Below, piece by piece: positions 45,453 through 54,237 of a stretch of DNA of 64,000 nt; positions within the stretch are counted from its first letter, which is position 1, and every line of letters starts with the position of its first letter. The stretch is taken from positions 100,856 to 164,855 of the forward strand of contig MKTL01000002.1 in NCBI GenBank assembly GCA_001897605.1. The letters run 5' to 3'. Under the pieces are notes generated by a model that searched no databases, was not told the DNA's origin, and saw nothing but the letters and a program-made list of their open reading frames with translations. The stretch is from Clostridiales bacterium 38-18. Its GTDB lineage: Bacteria > Bacillota > Clostridia > Peptostreptococcales > Acidaminobacteraceae. A program made the position numbers and the translations under genes.

Positions 45453-45583
45453 AAACTGAAACTAATAATAACCCTCAGAGGAGGCTCCGCAGTTAGGTTG
45501 CATAGGCGAGCAGTAATCGAAGATTACGACCAGCCGATAACGAGGACCGGTCCTCCAGAGAAGGTTATTATTAGGTTCAGTTT
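45453..45583 (-). repeat. Rod-like inverted-repeat element of unknown class
   Basis: Two 32-base arms (45453-45484 and 45552-45583) pair at 27 positions. Inside are a GTAATC-GAA-GATTAC hairpin (45513-45527) and the 14-bp palindrome GAGGACCGGTCCTC (45542-45555). On the minus strand the structure follows the amrS stop codon and is followed by TTTTTATT, so it could end that transcript; its size and internal structure exceed a simple terminator. It could instead be a MITE or an undescribed structured RNA. The remaining 45406-45612 interval holds nothing else. Confidence 0.6.
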
Positions 45584-45612
45584 GGTATATGCCAAGTCAA
45601 ATAACCATAAGC

Positions 45613-46473
45613 CTACAAAAAAGCATTGCCTATAAACACATAATTAAGATACTTCTCTGCAAGATCTCTCGCCATAGCAAGTGTATCCAGCCTCGTTTTT
45701 GGAACGGTCATCTGATACGCAGGGAAGTAGCGACTGATGTGCACAGGGATATCACTATTTAATTCGCCCACCCATTTGAAAGCAGACTCTAGCATCACAG
45801 GATCCGTATTGTATCCGTCGATAAGTAAGAAGGTGAGTTCAACATGTGTTAGACCGATGCATTTTGAAATTGTATTTAACACAGGCGATAACTGACCGTC
45901 ACAAATCTCTCGATAGAAATCATCAGAATAACTTTTTAAGTCGATGTTCATCGCATCGATATAGGGGAGAAGCTCGAGTAAGGGGGCTTCTTCAATAAAG
46001 CCATTGGTGACCAGTACATTTACAAGACCGTATTGCTTGGCTAGCTTACAACACTCGAGAACGTATTCAAACCATATAGTTGGCTCGTTATAAGTGTAGG
46101 CAATTCCGATAGAGCCGTTTTGCATTGCCATATTAATCGCTTCAGAAGGAGATGTTTGACGACATGATCCTTTAAAATGAACGAGTTCATGATTTTGGCA
46201 AAAATTACAGTTAAAATTACAACCGGAGGTACCAATGGAAAAGACCGTCGATCCAGATTCAAATCGCGCAAGTGGTTTTTTTTCTATCGGATCATAGGCA
46301 TATGAAACGACTTTGCCATAGCTGGTGGTATAGAGAACCTGGTCTTGATTCAGTCGCACACCACATCTACCATAATGTCCTTCAACGATCTTACAACGAT
46401 GTGGACAAAGGGTGCATTCAAGGCTGTTGTCGCTGTGAACTTTCCAGTATTTTGCAATCCTTTTTTTATCCAT
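45613..46473 (-). CDS. amrS: AmmeMemoRadiSam-type radical SAM protein, shortened 3' end
   Basis: 286 residues. N-terminal CTLCPHRCKIVEGHYGRCGV, then the radical SAM cluster motif GTSGCNFNCNFCQNHEL (CxxxCxxC), GIAYTYNEPTIWFEY and the AmrS pattern VHISRYFPAYQM. AmrS belongs to a three-protein system with AMMECR1-like and Memo-like partners, whose genes are absent here. Family members continue past YVFIGN with about 30-40 residues that include a C-terminal Cys pair (NTYCPNC-like); here the frame ends NAFL-stop beside the rod-like repeat, so it appears truncated. GGAGTG lies before the ATG. Confidence 0.85.
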   Translation of the reverse strand: MDKKRIAKYWKVHSDNSLECTLCPHRCKIVEGHYGRCGVRLNQDQVLYTTSYGKVVSYAYDPIEKKPLARFESGSTVFSIGTSGCNFNCNFCQNHELVHFKGSCRQTSPSEAINMAMQNGSIGIAYTYNEPTIWFEYVLECCKLAKQYGLVNVLVTNGFIEEAPLLELLPYIDAMNIDLKSYSDDFYREICDGQLSPVLNTISKCIGLTHVELTFLLIDGYNTDPVMLESAFKWVGELNSDIPVHISRYFPAYQMTVPKTRLDTLAMARDLAEKYLNYVFIGNAFL

Positions 46474-46572
46474 TGCCCCACTCCTTTTATGGTAATTTAA
46501 CTTGCATTTTCAAGGCTTCTATGACAAGATATAGGTATTGATTAAGTTTGAAACATCAAGCTGGAGGTGTCA

Positions 46573-48060
46573 ATGAAATTACAATTATGTCTACAAGGAA
46601 TTCATTATAATAGATTAAGTGGCAATCTTGATATCGATATCAAAAATGTCGCATTTGATTCTAGAAAAGTAACACCAGACACGGTGTTTGTTGCCATCGT
46701 TGGATTTAAATCCGATGGTCATGCCTATATTCGTCAAGCAATTGCACAAGGAGCAACTGCAATAGTGATTAGTCGACCAGATGCCGTTATAGAGGCTGAA
46801 GGCGTTACATTTATTCATGTTGAGGATACACGCTTTGCTTTAGCGGGTATTGCCTCAAAGTTTTATGGACAGCCAACACAAAATCTAAATTTAATCGGTA
46901 TAACAGGAACCAATGGCAAGACGTCCATTAGCTATTTTATTAAAAGTGTTTTAGCCGTTTTAAAATACAAAACTGGGGTTGTCGGTACAATGGGTACCTT
47001 AATTGACGATATGAAGATAGATACCCCGAACACAACACCTGAATCATTGACGCTTCAATCCATTTGCGCTGATATGGTCAAGGCAGAGGTATCGCACTGT
47101 ATTATGGAAGTCTCATCACATGCACTCGATTTATCGAGAGTGGCATTTTGTGAGTTTGATTATGGTATTTTTACCAACCTAACGCCAGATCATTTAGAAC
47201 TACATAAGGATATGGAACAATATTATCAGGCGAAGGCAAAGCTCTTTAAAATGACCAAAAAAGCAAATATTATTAATATGGATGACTCATATGGTGCAAG
47301 ACTCTGCAAAGAACTCACTGGTAACGGCGGTGTAGACGTCTTTACGTATGGACTTTCTCCCAATGCAGATATCTATCCTGAGAACATTCGTCCACATGCT
47401 GATTATACAGAGTATACTGCAGTAACACCTAGTGGTCGTGTGGAAATCAAGGTTCATATCCCTGGTGAAATTTATGTTTTAAATACCTTAGCGGTGATTG
47501 CATGGGCGGTTGCAGAAGGACTAGACCTACCAGTTGTAGCAGCGGGCATAGAGGCTTTAAAAGGTGTCAGAGGCAGATTTGAAACGGTCTATCATGCACA
47601 CGGCAGAAAAGTCGTCATAGATTTTGCACATACAGAGGACGGTCTTGATAAAGCACTTTCTACCTTAAGACCATTTGTAGCTGGAAAGCTAAAGCTCGTT
47701 TTTGGCGTATACGCAGCGCCTGGACATGACGGAGACGATAAACGAAAAGCAATGGGAGAAGTCGCTGCAAGGCTATCCGATTATGCGTACATTACATCAG
47801 ATAATCCAAAGGAACAAGATCCTCAGATGATAATTGATGAAGTTGCAACTGCATTTGCTACGATTGGATCACACTTTGAAAAAATAGTCGATCGCAAGAT
47901 AGCGATAGAAAAAGCACTAGATGAAATGGCGGAAGGCGATACTTTATTAATCTCAGGAAAAGGTCATGAAACCGCTCAGGTGATTGGTAAAGAAGATGTT
48001 CCGTTCAATGAAACCGAAATCGTTCAAAATAAAATGAAAGCAATTTTTGAGGGGAGATAG
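46573..48060 (+). CDS. murE: UDP-MurNAc-tripeptide synthetase (MurE ligase)
   Basis: 495 residues. Mur ligase with N-terminal UDP-binding domain (DSRKVTPDTVFVAIVGFKSD), ATP-binding GITGTNGKTSISYF, the EVSSHALDLSRVAF block and the C-terminal domain. It adds the third stem residue to UDP-MurNAc-L-Ala-D-Glu. The substrate-selecting motif reads DNPKEQDP: not DNPR (meso-DAP enzymes) nor DNPA (Lys enzymes), so the amino acid added is uncertain (Lys or Orn would fit the D-Asp ligase nearby). Start ATG 46573 follows GGAGG by 5 bases. One base separates it from asnB. Confidence 0.93.
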   Translation: MKLQLCLQGIHYNRLSGNLDIDIKNVAFDSRKVTPDTVFVAIVGFKSDGHAYIRQAIAQGATAIVISRPDAVIEAEGVTFIHVEDTRFALAGIASKFYGQPTQNLNLIGITGTNGKTSISYFIKSVLAVLKYKTGVVGTMGTLIDDMKIDTPNTTPESLTLQSICADMVKAEVSHCIMEVSSHALDLSRVAFCEFDYGIFTNLTPDHLELHKDMEQYYQAKAKLFKMTKKANIINMDDSYGARLCKELTGNGGVDVFTYGLSPNADIYPENIRPHADYTEYTAVTPSGRVEIKVHIPGEIYVLNTLAVIAWAVAEGLDLPVVAAGIEALKGVRGRFETVYHAHGRKVVIDFAHTEDGLDKALSTLRPFVAGKLKLVFGVYAAPGHDGDDKRKAMGEVAARLSDYAYITSDNPKEQDPQMIIDEVATAFATIGSHFEKIVDRKIAIEKALDEMAEGDTLLISGKGHETAQVIGKEDVPFNETEIVQNKMKAIFEGR

Positions 48061-48061
48061 T

Positions 48062-49909
48062 ATGTGTGGTTTTGTAGGATATACACATGTTGAGAAAATA
48101 GATGGTGTTGAAGTTATTAAAAAAATGTCAGATGCAATCGCGCATAGAGGACCAGACAGTGATGGTGCTTATGTAGACGAACAGGTTGCACTTGGCTTTA
48201 GAAGATTGAGTATCATCGACTTAACCGACGAAGGCAAACAACCGATGTTCAATGAAAATGAGGATATCGTTTTGGTCTTTAACGGTGAAGTCTACAATTA
48301 TCAGGCATTAAGAGAAGAGTTGATTCAGAAGGGACACCGTTTCCATTCACATACTGACAGTGAAGTCATTCTTCATGGTTATGAAGAGTATGGTGTGAAA
48401 ATCCTGGATCGTCTGAGAGGGATGTTTGCATTTTCGATTTGGGATATGAAGCTAAAAAAACTCTTTATTGCGAGAGATTATTTTGGAATCAAGCCACTTT
48501 ATTATACGCAAAATACAACCGATGGCTCTTTAATCTTTGGTTCAGAGATCAAATCGTTTTTACAGCATCCAAAATTCATAAAGAAACTGAATAAAAAAGC
48601 GCTTAGACCTTATTTAACGTTTCAATATTCGTCTATGGATGAGACTTTTTTTGAAGGCGTCTATAAATTGAAGCCAGCGCATTATTTAGTTTACGAGGCG
48701 GGCAAGTTACAGATGACCCCATACTGGCACAACGAGTTTAAACCCATCAGCAGAGACCTTAAGGAAAATGTCGAATCAATTAAGCAAATTCTCAAAGAAT
48801 CCGTTGAATACCATAGAATAAGTGATGTAAAGGTTGGCTCCTTCTTATCAGGTGGCATTGACTCAAGTTATATCACTGCACTTTTAATGCCAAATAAGAC
48901 TTTTTCTGTCGGCTTTACCGAGTATGAGGCGATGTTCAACGAGACAAAGCTTGCGGGAGAGTTATCAGATCTTCTCGGAATTGAGAACCATAAAAAAATC
49001 ATTACGCCAGAAGAGTGTTTTGATGCACTTCCTAAAATCCAATACCATATGGATGAACCACAATCGAACCCATCCTCAGTACCGCTTTACTTCTTAGCTG
49101 GGCTTGCAAGAGAACACGTTACGGTTGTTCTATCTGGCGAAGGCGCGGATGAAATTTTTGCAGGGTATCCTTGGTATCAAAATTCGCCTGCGATTGATGC
49201 TTATGAGAAGGTGCCATTTGGTGTTAGACGCGCAGTATCCAAAGTAGCGAAAGGATTGCCTAACAACCGCGTGACGAACTTCTTAGTAAAAGGTGGCATG
49301 GCTGTAGAGGAAAAATTCATCGGGGAAGCAAAAGTATTTGATGAAAATGATGCGATGCAGTTGCTTAAACCCGACTATCAAGTGGGACCAAGCGTTAGAA
49401 GCATTACTCAGAAGGTGTATGATAAAGTAAAGGACGAGGACGATTTGACAAAGATGCAATACCTCGACTTACATCTATGGCTACCTGGAGATATCCTTTT
49501 AAAAGCGGATAAAATGAGTATGGCGCATTCGCTTGAGCTTAGGGTGCCGTTCTTAGACCGCGAAGTTATGCAGTTTGCTTCAACCCTACCAAAAGAACAA
49601 CGTGTCAACCGTGAAAATACAAAATATGCGCTTCGCGTCGCTGCCAATGAAATCCTACCAGAAGCATGGGCAAAAAGACCAAAGCTCGGTTTCCCAGTTC
49701 CGATCAAGTATTGGATGAAGGAAGAAAAATTCTATAATTTAATCAAAGGTGAGTTTGACAGTGCACATGCTGCGGAGTTCTTTGATACGAAGCTACTTGT
49801 GAAGTATTTGGATGAACATTATACAGGCACACGTAACCGTGCAAGATACATTTGGACGGTGTACGTATTTTTAATTTGGCACAAACAGTTCTTCCCAGAA
49901 ACCATCTAA
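48062..49909 (+). CDS. asnB: AsnB/AsnH-type glutamine-dependent amidotransferase
   Basis: 615 residues. Class II glutamine amidotransferase domain starts MCGFVGY with Cys2 as nucleophile and AIAHRGPDSDG; the synthetase domain has VGSFLSGGIDSSYI (PP-loop), LSGEGADEIFAGYPWY and DKMSMAHSLELRVPF. By sequence it is an asparagine synthase. Paralogues amidate cell-wall residues: LtsA/AsnB on DAP and lactococcal AsnH on bridge D-Asp. Placement between murE and a D-aspartate ligase gene favours the latter. Starts 1 base after murE; ends 12 bases before the ligase. Confidence 0.9.
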   Translation: MCGFVGYTHVEKIDGVEVIKKMSDAIAHRGPDSDGAYVDEQVALGFRRLSIIDLTDEGKQPMFNENEDIVLVFNGEVYNYQALREELIQKGHRFHSHTDSEVILHGYEEYGVKILDRLRGMFAFSIWDMKLKKLFIARDYFGIKPLYYTQNTTDGSLIFGSEIKSFLQHPKFIKKLNKKALRPYLTFQYSSMDETFFEGVYKLKPAHYLVYEAGKLQMTPYWHNEFKPISRDLKENVESIKQILKESVEYHRISDVKVGSFLSGGIDSSYITALLMPNKTFSVGFTEYEAMFNETKLAGELSDLLGIENHKKIITPEECFDALPKIQYHMDEPQSNPSSVPLYFLAGLAREHVTVVLSGEGADEIFAGYPWYQNSPAIDAYEKVPFGVRRAVSKVAKGLPNNRVTNFLVKGGMAVEEKFIGEAKVFDENDAMQLLKPDYQVGPSVRSITQKVYDKVKDEDDLTKMQYLDLHLWLPGDILLKADKMSMAHSLELRVPFLDREVMQFASTLPKEQRVNRENTKYALRVAANEILPEAWAKRPKLGFPVPIKYWMKEEKFYNLIKGEFDSAHAAEFFDTKLLVKYLDEHYTGTRNRARYIWTVYVFLIWHKQFFPETI

Positions 49910-49921
49910 ATAGGAGGCGGT

Positions 49922-51151
49922 ATGAACACCGATTTTTTACCTGTCATACTTGGAACCGATAGCAACGCATACGGCATGGCAAAAGCATTTCATATGGCCT
50001 ATGGCATAAAAAGCTTAGTCGTTGGACAAGGTGCGCTTTTCACGACGTCCGGATCGACGATTTTAGACTTAAAGATCATACCAGACCTACAGTCTGAGCA
50101 CTTTGCAGTTCGATTAAACGACCTTGCAAAAACATTAAAGGCGACTTATCAAAAGTTGATTCTCGTCGCAAGTAGCGATGGGTACACGGAACTCATCATT
50201 CAAAATAAAAAAGCACTCGAAAATCAGTATGTCGTTCCATTTATCGACGAAGACCTGATGCTTACTCTAAACTCAAAAGCGGGTTTTTATGAAACTTGTG
50301 AGAAATACGGGCTAAGCTATCCAGAAACTGTCGTGGTTCGCAAGACCGATTTACCTACCATTGATGCAATCGTCGATGCTTTGGCGTGGCCATATCCAGT
50401 GGTTGTTAAACCATCTGACAGCATGCGCTATTTTAACGCAAAGTTTGAAGGCAAGCAAAAAGCATATATATTAGAATCTCCAGAAAAAGTAAAGGCTGTC
50501 ATTCGTACGATTTATCAGTCAAGCTATGATCAAGAGTTGATTCTGCAAGAGTATATCAAAGGCGATGACACGGGTATGCGCGTTTTAAACTGCGTATCTG
50601 GTCCTGATGGTAAAGTCAGACTGATGTGTCTAGGACAACCCCTTCTTGAAGACCCAACGCCGACACTCATCGGCAATTATACAGCGATTATCGATGCTTA
50701 TGATGAGGTGGTCTTTGCAGAATACAAAGCATTTCTTGAAGGGATTGGCTATGTTGGTTTTTCTAACTTCGACATGAAGTACGATAAAAGAACTGGAAAA
50801 TACAAAGTATTTGAAATCAACCTTAGACAAGGTAGAAGCAGCTTTTTCGTAACGGGAAGCGGCTATAATCAAGGTGCTTATCTGGCAGATGCATTTATCT
50901 ATGAAACCGTTCATGAGACCATCTACTCAGACAAGCCACATCTTTGGCTAGGGATACCAAAACGCGTACTTAAGAAGTACCTTGAAGATACGAAGCTGAA
51001 GCATGAAGTCGCACTTAGAATCGATCGAGATCAAACCAGTACGACGTTGTTCTATAGTGCAGATAAGAATATCAACCGTAACCTTCGCGTTTATCGCTAC
51101 TATCACAGATATCATCAAATCTTTAAGAATCATTTTGTAAAGAAAAAATAA
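49922..51151 (+). CDS. ATP-grasp D-aspartate ligase (Asl-like), cell-wall bridge
   Basis: 409 residues. Its start (LPVILGTDSNAYGMAKAFH), LVASSDGYTELI, NKKALENQY, FIDEDLML and the region KAGFYETCEKYGLSYPETVV line up by eye with Asl-fm of Enterococcus faecium, which ligates D-Asp to the side-chain amine of the stem-peptide diamino acid. ATP-grasp features: VVKPSDSMRYF, LQEYIKGDDTGM and the metal-binding FEINLRQGRSSFFVTG. AGGAGG before the ATG. Cytosolic. Followed 12 bases later by a FemX-like gene, and further on by an aspartate racemase. Confidence 0.85.
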   Translation: MNTDFLPVILGTDSNAYGMAKAFHMAYGIKSLVVGQGALFTTSGSTILDLKIIPDLQSEHFAVRLNDLAKTLKATYQKLILVASSDGYTELIIQNKKALENQYVVPFIDEDLMLTLNSKAGFYETCEKYGLSYPETVVVRKTDLPTIDAIVDALAWPYPVVVKPSDSMRYFNAKFEGKQKAYILESPEKVKAVIRTIYQSSYDQELILQEYIKGDDTGMRVLNCVSGPDGKVRLMCLGQPLLEDPTPTLIGNYTAIIDAYDEVVFAEYKAFLEGIGYVGFSNFDMKYDKRTGKYKVFEINLRQGRSSFFVTGSGYNQGAYLADAFIYETVHETIYSDKPHLWLGIPKRVLKKYLEDTKLKHEVALRIDRDQTSTTLFYSADKNINRNLRVYRYYHRYHQIFKNHFVKKK

Positions 51152-51163
51152 GGAGGCATTTAG

Positions 51164-52207
51164 ATGCCGTTATTAGATAAAACCAACCGCGAGCAGGTTA
51201 GGGCGTATCAAGACTTCGTTCAAGGATCACCCTTTGCCACTGCGACTCAGGACATGAACTGGTCGATTGTAAAACGCGGATGGGAAGACGTTCAGTTTTA
51301 TACGGAAGAAGATGGACAACTCACAGGTGCGATGTCGATACTGATCAAACGCACCTTTGGCTTTGCCCTTTTATATGCGCCAAGGGGACCAGTTTGCGAC
51401 CCGTTAGATTTTAAAACGCTTAAAGCATTGCTTGCTGAAATTAATACCTTTGCTAAAAAGAATCGGGCTTTTGTTTTGAGATTTGATCCAGAAGTGACCT
51501 ATGATGAAAAACTCGTAACTACTTACGAAAACGAAGGCTTTAAAGTTAGAGGACGTGGCGTTGATAAAAATGCGCTCATACAACCCATCTATAATATGAT
51601 TTTAAATTTAGACGGCGATACCGAAGAAACCTTACTTGCGAGATTTAGCCAAAAAACACGATACAACATCAACCTTGCAAGGCGAAAAGGCGTGACCGTC
51701 AGTTACGATACCTCTGAAGCTTATTTGAAGAAATTTTATGAGCTTTATGAAATCATGTCCAAACGCAACCGTCTCGTCATACGTGGTTACGACTACTTCG
51801 AGGCGATGATGAAGGCATTTGAAGGTAACATTCGCATCTATCTCACTGAACATGAGGGCGATGTCTTATCGGGTGCAATCGGTATTCATTATGGCGATAA
51901 GCTCTGGTACATCTATGGTGCCAGCTCAAACGAGAAACGCAACTTGATGCCCAATTACCTAATGCAATGGGAAATGATCTTATGGGGACTTGAGACCGGT
52001 ATCAAACGATATGACTTTGGTGGCGTATTTGAACTCAACAAAGAGGATGGCCTATATAAGTTTAAAGAGGGCTTTTGTCGTGAAGAAGGGGTAACTGAAC
52101 TTATTGGAGAAATCGATAAGGTTTATAAGCCCATTATCTATAATTTGTTTACTGAGGTCTATCCAAGACTTCAAAGACTTAAAATCAAACTACTTAGAAA
52201 TGGATAA
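51164..52207 (+). CDS. FemX/FemAB-family peptidoglycan bridge aminoacyltransferase
   Basis: 347 residues with the double GNAT fold of Fem transferases: SPFATATQDMNWSIVKRGWE, LLYAPRGPVCD, FSQKTRYNINLARRKGV, MSKRNRLVIRGYDYF, the GAIGIHYGDKLWYIYGASSN strand-helix and LMPNYLMQWEMILWG, then RYDFGGVFE. It transfers an amino acid from aminoacyl-tRNA to the lipid-linked precursor. It lacks the long helical-arm coiled coil of FemA. Its presence with an Asl ligase suggests either two bridge types or a mixed bridge. Part of the murE run. Confidence 0.87.
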   Translation: MPLLDKTNREQVRAYQDFVQGSPFATATQDMNWSIVKRGWEDVQFYTEEDGQLTGAMSILIKRTFGFALLYAPRGPVCDPLDFKTLKALLAEINTFAKKNRAFVLRFDPEVTYDEKLVTTYENEGFKVRGRGVDKNALIQPIYNMILNLDGDTEETLLARFSQKTRYNINLARRKGVTVSYDTSEAYLKKFYELYEIMSKRNRLVIRGYDYFEAMMKAFEGNIRIYLTEHEGDVLSGAIGIHYGDKLWYIYGASSNEKRNLMPNYLMQWEMILWGLETGIKRYDFGGVFELNKEDGLYKFKEGFCREEGVTELIGEIDKVYKPIIYNLFTEVYPRLQRLKIKLLRNG

Positions 52208-52225
52208 AGTAAGGAGAAGATCACA

Positions 52226-53413
52226 ATGAGAAGAAATAGAAATCCTTTTCCATTTAAAGCAATCATTATTATTTTGGCGATTGTTTTAGCTGGAACTATG
52301 GTTTACAATAGTGGCGTTTTAATTGATATAGGGCTATTGAAGGGAAAAATACCAGATGATATCGGCATAAAACCTAATGATCCTCGTGTCATTGCAAAAT
52401 TTGATGAAACTGTAGATCGAAAAGCAATTAAAGAAATTGTTGATAAAGCGATTAATTTGATAACTGGAAAAGAAGAACAGGGAAGCGTGAAAGTGGTTGC
52501 AGAGGACTCAAAGAGTGGCAAGGGCTTGGCTGGCTTGACATTTGAATTAAGAGATGCAATAACCAATGAGGTCCTAGATACAGTGACAACCGGTTCTGAC
52601 GGAACTGCGATGACCCTCAAAGTAGATTATCGCCAAGCCTATAGCTTAGTTCAAACTGAATCCGTTGATCCATTCGAAGTGAATCAGGAAGCGATTGTTT
52701 TTGAAATGGCTGCACCGATTATGGAGCTCCATATGAACGAAGTCGTTAATCCTTATGTGGTCAATTATACGATTGATGATCTAGGGCAAGCGACTGTTAC
52801 TGATATGACGCTCAATTTACCTGAGCTCCTTCAAAAACCAGAATTACCTAATGGGTGTGAAATTACTGCATTAACCTCTATACTAAATTTTTATAAGTTT
52901 GATATCGATAAAGTAACTTTATCAAATGATTATTTACCTAAATCACCATTTTTCAAGAAAAATGGCAAGCTTTATGGAGCCGATCCAAACAAAGCATTTT
53001 CAGGAGATCCAGCAGATCCAGCAGGGTGGTTCGTCTATGCAGCACCGACCGTTCAAGCCGCTAATGCATATCTTCGCGATCAAAATGCTAGCTATGAGGC
53101 GCTTGATTTAACTGGGAGCTCAGAAGAACAGATTATGTCGTATGTTGCATCTGGTCATCCTGTTGGCATTTGGGCGACTAGAGATTTAAGCCTTGCAAAC
53201 TATGGCTATGGCTGGTATCTTGAAGCAGATGATTCTTATTTTAGTGCTGCGACAAATCTTCATTGTATGGTGATTTATGGCTATGTGGGGGATCAACTTT
53301 ATGTGATGGACCCACTACAAGGCAATATGATTTACGATAAAGCGACTTTATTTGCTAGCTTTGAGAGCTTGGGCTCAAGAGCGATGATCGTTAAGGAGTT
53401 AGATAATGAGTAA
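52226..53413 (+). CDS. Exported C39-like cysteine peptidase with Cna-B/SpaA-type domain
   Basis: 395 residues. N-terminal signal anchor (about 9-30), a Cna-B/prealbumin-like beta domain (about 88-175: GSVKVVAEDSKSGKGLAGL, FELRDAITNEVLDTVTTGSD), then a Peptidase_C39_2 domain (about 195-390) with the Cys in LPNGCEITALTSIL, His in NLHCMVIYGYVGD and Asp in YVMDPLQG. The catalytic trio appears complete. Possibly a wall-localised peptidase or transpeptidase acting on the bridges made by its neighbours. It overlaps racD by 8 bases. Confidence 0.82.
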   Translation: MRRNRNPFPFKAIIIILAIVLAGTMVYNSGVLIDIGLLKGKIPDDIGIKPNDPRVIAKFDETVDRKAIKEIVDKAINLITGKEEQGSVKVVAEDSKSGKGLAGLTFELRDAITNEVLDTVTTGSDGTAMTLKVDYRQAYSLVQTESVDPFEVNQEAIVFEMAAPIMELHMNEVVNPYVVNYTIDDLGQATVTDMTLNLPELLQKPELPNGCEITALTSILNFYKFDIDKVTLSNDYLPKSPFFKKNGKLYGADPNKAFSGDPADPAGWFVYAAPTVQAANAYLRDQNASYEALDLTGSSEEQIMSYVASGHPVGIWATRDLSLANYGYGWYLEADDSYFSAATNLHCMVIYGYVGDQLYVMDPLQGNMIYDKATLFASFESLGSRAMIVKELDNE

Positions 53414-54116
53414 TTACACTTTAGGTGTAATAGGCGGTATGGGTCCTCTTGCAACCTCTGTCTATTATGAGCGCATAATTGAAAAAACAGATGCCACTAA
53501 GGATCAGGATCATTTGGATATGATTGTTCTCAGTCATGCGACGATGCAGGATCGCACACAAGCGATTTTATCAGGTCAATATGAAGGCTTCTTAGATCAA
53601 ATCGGTAAAGATATCGCCTTACTCGAGCAAATCGGCGTACAGCATATAGCGATTCCATGCAACACCTCTCATTATTTTATGCCTCAAATGAAGGCAATGA
53701 CGAAAGTGCATATTATCGATATGGTGGAAGAAACCGCTATTGAAATTAAAAACCGATTTGGTGCGGGAAAACGAGTAGGGATTCTTGCGACGAATGGCAC
53801 CATTCATGCGAAAACCTATGAAAATGCGTGTCTGGAGGAAGGATTAATCTTTGTCAAACCAGAGGGCGCACTTCAGGAGTCTGTCATGAAGACCATTTAT
53901 GATATTAAAGCGGATTGCTTCGCTGATGTGTCTAATTTTGAAACCATTGTGGCAACAATGATGGGTGAGTATGCCTGTGATTGTGTCATATTAGCATGTA
54001 CAGAGCTTTCATTAATTCCAATTAGTGAAAGCATTAGAACCGTAGTTATCGATGCGATGGACGTTTTAGTAGAGCGCTCTATCACTTACAGTGGTAAAAC
54101 GGTTATCAATCGTTAA
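53406..54116 (+). CDS. racD: Aspartate/glutamate racemase family, probable aspartate racemase
   Basis: 236 residues. LGVIGGMGPLATSVYYERII opens the fold; the two catalytic cysteines are in AIPCNTSHYFMPQM (near residue 82) and VILACTELSLIPI (near residue 194). Family members that start GGMGP are mostly aspartate racemases. It supplies D-Asp for the ligase encoded three genes upstream. Overlaps the C39-like gene (frame shift, coupled translation) and ends the operon before a strong terminator. Confidence 0.88.
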   Translation: MSNYTLGVIGGMGPLATSVYYERIIEKTDATKDQDHLDMIVLSHATMQDRTQAILSGQYEGFLDQIGKDIALLEQIGVQHIAIPCNTSHYFMPQMKAMTKVHIIDMVEETAIEIKNRFGAGKRVGILATNGTIHAKTYENACLEEGLIFVKPEGALQESVMKTIYDIKADCFADVSNFETIVATMMGEYACDCVILACTELSLIPISESIRTVVIDAMDVLVERSITYSGKTVINR

Positions 54117-54128
54117 TAAGTAATATAT

Positions 54129-54177
54129 CCTGATTTCTTCTGTACGATGTGACAAGTTGAAATCAGGATTTTTTATA
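54129..54177 (+). terminator. Terminator of the murE-racD cluster
   Basis: ATCCTGATTTC pairs with GAAATCAGGAT around a 21-base loop, followed by TTTTTTATAATTT. Confidence 0.85.
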
Positions 54178-54237
54178 ATTTACTGAAGCGAGTTTCGAAA
54201 GATAATTGACGCAAACTTTTTTTGGGAAGGAGATCTT

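Noticed and set aside
45453-45583. Candidate 6S, SRP or known riboswitch RNA.
   Set aside because: The SRP tetraloop domain, the 6S bubble and consensus blocks of known riboswitches could not be found; kept only as an unclassified element.
46272-46541. Plus-strand open frame of 89 codons antisense to amrS.
   Set aside because: The minus strand carries a well-conserved radical SAM gene; the antisense frame has no ribosome site or protein pattern.
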